Shown here: positions 61,501-64,000 of the stretch, piece by piece
Layout of the letters: each line of letters opens with the position of its first letter
Position numbering within the stretch: position 1 is the stretch's first letter
NCBI GenBank assembly: GCA_948806215.1
Contig: CAQIDI010000004.1
Span: forward strand, 1-64,000
Reading direction: 5' to 3'
Source of the DNA: an uncultured Eubacteriales bacterium
GTDB lineage: Bacteria > Bacillota > Clostridia > Christensenellales > UBA1242
DNA: 64,000 nucleotides
Made by a program: the position numbers and the translations under genes
The notes under the pieces: generated by a model
Database searches by the model: none
What the model saw: the letters and a program-made list of their open reading frames with translations, nothing else
Told to the model about the DNA's origin: nothing

Positions 61501-64000
61501 CGAATAACGCAGTTTGATTTATTAAATGAATATTAGAAATTGTGTAACCAGAACCATCAATTACAACATCGTTAGGAATTGTAACTGAAGGCAATTTATA
61601 GTTATTTAAATCAATATCGCTTGTTAATCTTACATTTTTGTAAGTTAACTTATCAATATTATTTAAAATCCAAACAAATTGTTCTACGTTTGATACTAAA
61701 TACTCATCGTTACTACCAATAGCTTCAACTTTGTGTTCCGCATCAACCGAATCTAGTACCCATAGTTCAAGGCCATTACTATTCTTGCTCCAAGGATAGT
61801 TAATGTTAAATTCTAAGATATTAATATCAAAGTAATTATCACCATAGGTGTTTGAAATTGTGTTAGTTGTGTAATACGAAGTTTTAATATTTGCACTAGT
61901 TGCCTTACCTAATAAACCACCAATAGTGTTTCCACCAGTAGCGTCACTATTAAATATTGCATAGCTATCAACAATATTAATAATATTTGCTAAACCAACT
62001 AATCCGCCAACATTATTTACAAGTTCGCCACTTGTTATAAGTTGTGTTCCTTTAGCACGGCTAGCTTTTATTGTTACTTCGCCTTGAGCAGATCCAACTA
62101 ATCCACCAACTTGTGAATTGTTGTTATCAACATTAAATTTAGTAATAACAATAGAGTTATTAAATCCGCTATCACGAATGCTACCATTATTTAAGTATCC
62201 AACAAGTCCGCCCACATTCACACTTTGATATGAACTATCATCAGTATAGTTATATTCAGAGTAATTAATTGGAGAATTAAATTCGGATGCAACAATTGTT
62301 GTGTTGTTTGCAAATCCTATTAATCCGCCAATATAAACATTTGGAGAATTAATTATTCTTGCTTTCTTATTTTCTTGAACTCCTTCGTTCACATCTAAGG
62401 TTCTTGTGATAGAACCATTAGCTAAATATCGTAATGTTCCATCAACTTTTAGATTATAGATGTTTGCCCCATTAGTTGCTCCAAAGAAGCCTATTGGCAT
62501 ATTATTTTGAGCTACTCCATTTCCTGCATTTAAGACATTTTCAAATGCATACAAATCTAAGTTAGTAATGCTATAACCATTACCATCAAAAGTACCTTCA
62601 AACATCCATCCATTAGCTTCGGTGCTACCAATTGGTAACCAGAAGTTTCTTTCAAGATTAATATCAGCGCCAAGTTTATAATATTTATTAGCACTTGGAT
62701 TGCTTGCACTTAATGCAGCAGTGCTATGTAGATATGCTAAATATCCTAAATGCTCAGGAGCAGTTAAAATATAAGGGTCGTTTTCAGTTCCAGTTCCTGT
62801 AATTCCAGCATTTGTGTAATTTCCATTTGAAGCCCAAGTTTTTGATTTGAATTCGATATAAGCTTCAATATAATATCTATCTTTATTGTTATAAACAAAT
62901 GTTACTGAGCCATCAGCGTTGTTTGTAATAGTTGGAGTTAAGTATTCATACTTATTATCTTTCCAATATCTAAAGAAGCAGTTTTCACTAACCACCATAG
63001 TTCCACTGGTGTTAGGAATTGCTTTAAATGTAACTTCGGTTGAATCCGCAGCAACACTAAAGGTTAAATTTTTTCTAGTATTTTGAATTTGTTGAGCATC
63101 TATACCATCTTGATATATTTCAACATAACCATCGCCAAATATTTCTAAACTAGAATCATCAACACTAAATACTGCTGTTAAATTATAGCCTTTATTTAAT
63201 TCATTAATGGTTAAAACAGATTTTGTTTCAGGAATTGGTATTCCTTTTTCATCAAGTTCTGTAACAACTGTAGGTTGAATTGTTTGATTTAAAACTGGAA
63301 TAGTGTTTTCGTTAATAATCCAACCTTCAAAAGTATAATTTTTTGGAAGTGAAGATTTTAATACAATTTTGCTATAAACATCATATAAGCCAGTACCTTC
63401 ACCTTTAATTGAAAGTTCTTCGTTTGATAAAATATCATTAGTTACATTTAATTCAAAGTTATTCTCAATTAATCCCGGTTGAGTAGTATATATTAACGAA
63501 AACAATTCTGCAATACCAATTGTATAAGTTCCTTCGGTTAAATAGTTAGCAATAATCGAATAGGTAAAGTTTTCAAAGTCGGCTTGATTAGCTTGTTGTC
63601 TATCAAAGAAGGTTTTATCTCCATTATTATCACTTAAATAATTAAATCTGTAATAATAATCTTGAATATAAGCAAGTGCTTTAATTTTAAACTTCAATTC
63701 TTTTGAATATTGTAAAACTATTGTTGCTTCAGTAAAATCTGAATTATAAGTTACATTTATCTCTTCATCTTCAGAATCTTTTATAATATCAAAAAATTCG
63801 TTTAAAGTTGCAATTCGTTTATTAATAGTATTTTCAACATTATCAATTTTAATTTTTATTATATGAATTGATGCAAAATTAGTTATAACATTTGTTACTG
63901 TTGAATCTAATAAAGAATATTCAACTCTTGGCTTTTCTTCACCTGAAACATTAAAGGTTTCAGGATTCATTCCTTCTACTACACCAACATCTATAGCATC
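52595..64000 (-). CDS. Giant GLUG-repeat surface protein (5' end outside the window)
   Basis: An open frame of 3801 codons that continues past the window edge; the true start and signal peptide are not seen. The protein is Asn/Thr/Ser-rich with few cysteines and consists of hundreds of short beta-strand repeats of the form (I/V)GGLVGxxNN, the GLUG-type motif of beta-solenoid surface proteins. It is arranged as stalk plus paired solenoid blocks repeated three times. Stalk segments (about 62830-64000, 59230-60700, 55590-56985, 52600-53270) contain InlB/MucBP-like beta-grasp elements. The C-terminus ends INKSYERWLNDSSNNF without an LPxTG motif, membrane helix or basic tail, so anchoring must use another region or it is released. 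Adhesion or cell-surface coating is the likely role. Confidence 0.88.
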   Translation of the reverse strand, partial: DAIDVGVVEGMNPETFNVSGEEKPRVEYSLLDSTVTNVITNFASIHIIKIKIDNVENTINKRIATLNEFFDIIKDSEDEEINVTYNSDFTEATIVLQYSKELKFKIKALAYIQDYYYRFNYLSDNNGDKTFFDRQQANQADFENFTYSIIANYLTEGTYTIGIAELFSLIYTTQPGLIENNFELNVTNDILSNEELSIKGEGTGLYDVYSKIVLKSSLPKNYTFEGWIINENTIPVLNQTIQPTVVTELDEKGIPIPETKSVLTINELNKGYNLTAVFSVDDSSLEIFGDGYVEIYQDGIDAQQIQNTRKNLTFSVAADSTEVTFKAIPNTSGTMVVSENCFFRYWKDNKYEYLTPTITNNADGSVTFVYNNKDRYYIEAYIEFKSKTWASNGNYTNAGITGTGTENDPYILTAPEHLGYLAYLHSTAALSASNPSANKYYKLGADINLERNFWLPIGSTEANGWMFEGTFDGNGYSITNLDLYAFENVLNAGNGVAQNNMPIGFFGATNGANIYNLKVDGTLRYLANGSITRTLDVNEGVQENKKARIINSPNVYIGGLIGFANNTTIVASEFNSPINYSEYNYTDDSSYQSVNVGGLVGYLNNGSIRDSGFNNSIVITKFNVDNNNSQVGGLVGSAQGEVTIKASRAKGTQLITSGELVNNVGGLVGLANIINIVDSYAIFNSDATGGNTIGGLLGKATSANIKTSYYTTNTISNTYGDNYFDINILEFNINYPWSKNSNGLELWVLDSVDAEHKVEAIGSNDEYLVSNVEQFVWILNNIDKLTYKNVRLTSDIDLNNYKLPSVTIPNDVVIDGSGYTISNIHLINQTALFDVNNGTIKNLIINNSGSYQSVNKGSQAILVNVNNGTISRALINADVEFVTYNANATVNNIEIGGIVSVNSNLIEKSKFAGNINAYANQFDSLTIGGLVSKVIAGSVEQSYTEANITVVGNANKLYVGSLVGVVQITIDATISNLYSVGKLTYNNTATTKLISGGVAYVTSDGASTLNIDHIYSAVNVAPINSNLGIIGSVNVVNVNYDKLFVLDSTVNSAISGYNGETKTSAQLQDKDVVNGTFAGWNFNDIWTFEDGVNNNYPILQEAQNVHEIFVTINFENGPFGYVYGVDYYNKTGTPILNGYVDGKPVNLRLNYETPTIVNGELTSISGIIRVKHNESKDITLLPNTLETFMILGSMLINGQEIMLSKDANGLDVYMFNNVTANNNAEINFNWDRYNIIVSSNDTNLGEAKITRMDPSYESVCEVDNYIHGEVLKLGVNYFNNGGLLKWQKLDGSNYEDITVIETNNDDVVADLQNLAIDTYLYNTETHDLYFIASPNTEGEYRAIFVETFEINFNLVPNVDASNNPLGNISISATVPDVVNNINYNGITMIDGKYVIGATLTVELKSFYNYRVDRIELTNSIFSNQIVADKEGNVYNEHYSINYNESPYYKQKANFKVIDVNASTEGNYNVMLEIIDYKVKVVLDKGGAVTSDVQAQEDGITYIVKGGENITFTASPKMRYALESFVLSADELTMETRPDDYTDKSFSKTFGLDVGNEEVLFGASYSYTLEAINSDMTLYINFAQLKWYDIGALESSQFANELTGYQNLGGINYDGRTIDSAYQITNASALSRVMYLINNNLSYTNSGKTYYYSDLYYKILPTAAPNIDLSTRFWTPVANKNVMFSGAIVGGNSVYAENQVTIKGISVDPENFEDCENGVGFIAKTNGAYISNLNLEDINVEYELLENNKVGTLVGHSISTTINNVLILSGYLKVNTTSENIVGGIVGLLDNNSVIFKSQNKANLILTDTSVNNVVGGIVGVNNGLINSVINNGQINNNNYNVVGGLVGRNNNTIAMSLQNGLIISANTNFGTLIGSNDINIDIDSSYFITGNSTDLEGNQISGINEKPIGNQEDNQNYDISPDKLQLTSAYVGFNFNAIYNSNINALGPQFKYSVVLNTETNMPGSGTEADPYLIGTALEFNTFIKRINRNIGNTPQTYYSLAANIDLSIYVMETINEFNANLTGAGFTITGLQISKNASSDVAFVNVNNGVIRNLTLVDSVFTGDNNISSIAVTNNGIIHGIVFNGVVIGRNNVAGIVVNNNGSLVRLGNNGYVAGNNNVAGLVSNLNESNVDNYNDAYDFSYNNNTLVMPYNGLTESYNRGYVFGNNNVGGLIANAINTNKHLAIKNVYNTGRVSGVTNIGGIVGNANNADIRFAYNYSDILTFDDNATDVTDVNAGQIIGNANNVTIGYVNDGNMLGVAFITKDNRNVKFVKQGNSVVGNGIGNSSATNDNRIIAYGYTTLQSQTTYTAYDFDFSNIWKFYDVANNFNYRLPILKYFHSQLITVTTNEFGTFEAEEYNENDNQRTKVNPNTRGEIYVLNGNNLAINFTADPHYHVYKQIVDGVETIVQKADDPITGVPDNSTKTYEYVFENIMSAHKIYAEFVLDRYKFTLTTNPVSGNTGNVVGTISGDGIYNYGEEVTFVIDNIDHFKLLGLDNLSKTNVKVAFDNNSKTVADGVYNILSQDDFNSGDFETTKLSLSETRTIVEYVDDNGITYELNYSTNKVTIKFMASDYAASGDYLEQEGCFAYGNYVANFVEQFDINLSVETYFDINNLNKDTGEVGGNVVGQVNNNRITDNNGYGLVDAGSQVVIQSIANTGYYHVDYTDKERDDPPTFNIISTEERFVTDEVSTNLNFVSNFERLGYEIKLILGDNGKVTVYEYDYNQGYIPTVTYSNAGEYSTIVKHGYHLILDVESKPGYAIESVTPINLPIGTTVSIPDDIYFKKVRFSTVVGRFLVDMKFRREVWTDHPSESLQGSGTLTDPYLITNGHDLGYIANQVNITGETYSGKYFKVTPIDENGNATNEINLERYYWNPIGIIGDQDKQFMGNIIGNFKSFNNIKIETAASFVGFFTEFKGEIANLNFNNVSLISSSAGSVVGGIAAQNSGNLINIQLSGSVQGAGAVGGLVGTNKSTGNLIKVRNLSAVTSFDNFAGGIAAENQGTIKDALNSGVVTNNNNYAGGIVGYNSNYGAIERASNLGNIIAKTAGGIVGFTNSGIIIDSFNGGSINASVNGGGIVGHKDSSVEENLVLTRVYNYGIVRGSNFGGIFGSAQTGTVNKFEDVYYLNTYSGSVGQTGAISKSLTELRSIRTFTNFDFNNVWGIDDNFNNKTPYLRSANTWNNWNDFATEIIPDENGVYHITSAEELAWVSAKTNEEINFSENKKFVLDNDIDLFGCYFTPIGYVDNTNSYAFKGIFDGNNHSINGLTIESNYQELNNVIGLFGYVLGNNETLISNANLNNIFVVNATGIEKTGALVGYIKNANVNGVNLNIEVKSVQGVVKQINDTLNNAYIGSLIGEADSSEIKQILSDLNVYANSKNVILGGLVGLLNNNSLIDQVAYSGNIIANRATNVGSIIGEGGNTNVTLTNAYFNGSLSATDVTNVGGIAGLFDTTQTLKYTYANPSTFNVTGTNVGGIIGNVTTYTPVEVTETDTFAYNYYSQAMGLNVKQGVGVANGTNYLSFNDLYYLDRAEMKNSLELKTESTYKTWNFDTIWAIDYESTNLNSGYPLFFYNNNYQIVNVTVNHEYYEDVKVEYGEVIRRNFNNDGTQSTRIIKTHATTEQVYVLNGNYSGFDISPYRYGLIDTVLVDGIVQSGPAQTYVEFAKTTSEHSIVVNFSRQLYEITINGVITADEGLTVDDNVVITAVLRNITTGTPYVITLKNGESKTLFDIERGEYVLVVNPPMFYDAYSRLGQYSTPADNVLRKSTVFELLPQTIDSSITVTINKSYERWLNDSSNNF
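53275..55560 (-). repeat. Giant protein super-repeat copy 3 (two solenoid halves)
   Basis: First half opens near 55560 with GSGTLTDPYLITNGHDLGYI. Second half opens near 54425 with VYHITSAEELAWVSAKT and closes near 53340 with WNFDTIWAIDYESTN. Confidence 0.6.
56985..59170 (-). repeat. Giant protein super-repeat copy 2 (two solenoid halves)
   Basis: First half opens near 59170 with DSAYQITNASALSRVMYL. Second half opens near 58110 with GSGTEADPYLIGTALEFNTF and closes near 57060 with FDFSNIWKFYDVANNF. Confidence 0.6.
60700..62811 (-). repeat. Giant protein super-repeat copy 1 (two solenoid halves)
   Basis: First half opens near 62810 with GTGTENDPYILTAPEHLGYL. Second half opens near 61720 with NDEYLVSNVEQFVWILNN and closes near 60770 with WNFNDIWTFEDGVNNN. 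Confidence 0.6.

Noticed and set aside
52595..64000. CRISPR-like regular repetition in the giant gene
   Set aside because: The repeats are diverged coding repeats (Gly-Gly-Leu-Val-Gly and Asn runs) with an open frame throughout, not identical direct repeats with unique spacers.

Overview
The window is AT-rich (about 30% GC by eye), uses the standard bacterial code (TGA is a true stop, for example at the ends of topA, rimM and the ABC ATPase), and has strong Shine-Dalgarno sites, frequent TTG/GTG starts and TTGACA-N17-TATAAT promoters. Gene order and families (ylbJ, ylbK, ylxM, DUF1292, DUF4364, tmcAL, rpmF-plsX-rnc-smc-ftsY-ffh) point to a low-GC Bacillota chromosome, most likely an uncultured Clostridia-type lineage. 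The lineage is inferred from families and synteny; there is no 16S gene here. Nearly all genes from 1 to 36.6 kb lie on the minus strand.

Layout. (1) 0-1.7 kb: tsf and rpsB with a structured leader. (2) 1.7-3.4 kb: two tandem paralogous membrane proteins and a MazG-like pyrophosphohydrolase. (3) 3.5-10.7 kb: a compressed version of the Bacillus hisS-to-yrzB region (DUF1292, ruvX, a small YtxH-like peptide, nifU, nifS, trxA, tcdA, hisS) plus a HelD-like helicase. (4) 10.7-32.9 kb: the classical Bacillota housekeeping block hslU-hslV-trmFO-topA-dprA-yifB-rplS-yraN-rnhB-rbgA-trmD-rimM-khpA-rpsP-ffh-ylxM-ftsY-smc-rnc-plsX-rpmF. It carries a broken S51 peptidase gene and a GNAT gene inside the trmD operon, and lacks acpP and DUF177. 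(5) 33-36.6 kb: a CotH-kinase lipoprotein, ackA and pta. (6) 36.7-41.8 kb: tmcAL (ylbM), ylbK and ylbJ, a conserved neighbourhood split by a 2-kb module. That module holds an AstD-like aldehyde dehydrogenase and a GC-rich, hairpin-dense non-coding island, and is bounded by imperfect inverted repeats. (7) 41.8-47.6 kb: an unknown protein, DUF4364, a TSCPD protein, a small membrane protein, valS and pgsA. (8) 47.7-51.5 kb: a NitT/TauT-type ABC importer whose lipoprotein gene is separated from its ATPase-permease pair by an inverted zeta-toxin-like kinase gene. (9) 51.5-52.5 kb: a YkvI-like transporter. (10) 52.6-64 kb: the 3' 11.4 kb of one giant surface-protein gene, open at the window edge. 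It is built from three copies of a ~3.6-3.7 kb super-repeat, each made of a stalk and two GLUG-type beta-solenoid halves.

How it works together. Most genes are core information processing: ribosome assembly (RbgA, RimM, S2, S16, L19, L32), tRNA modification (TrmD, TrmFO, TcdA, TmcAL), protein targeting (Ffh, FtsY, YlxM), chromosome structure (SMC, TopA, DprA), Fe-S assembly (NifS/NifU) and acetate energy metabolism (Pta/AckA). The accessory material sits in the gaps between these blocks. The most unusual parts are the inverted-repeat-bounded module at 37965-39947 with its minus-strand RNA fold, the giant repeat protein, the split ABC operon, and several perfect palindromes placed at promoters.
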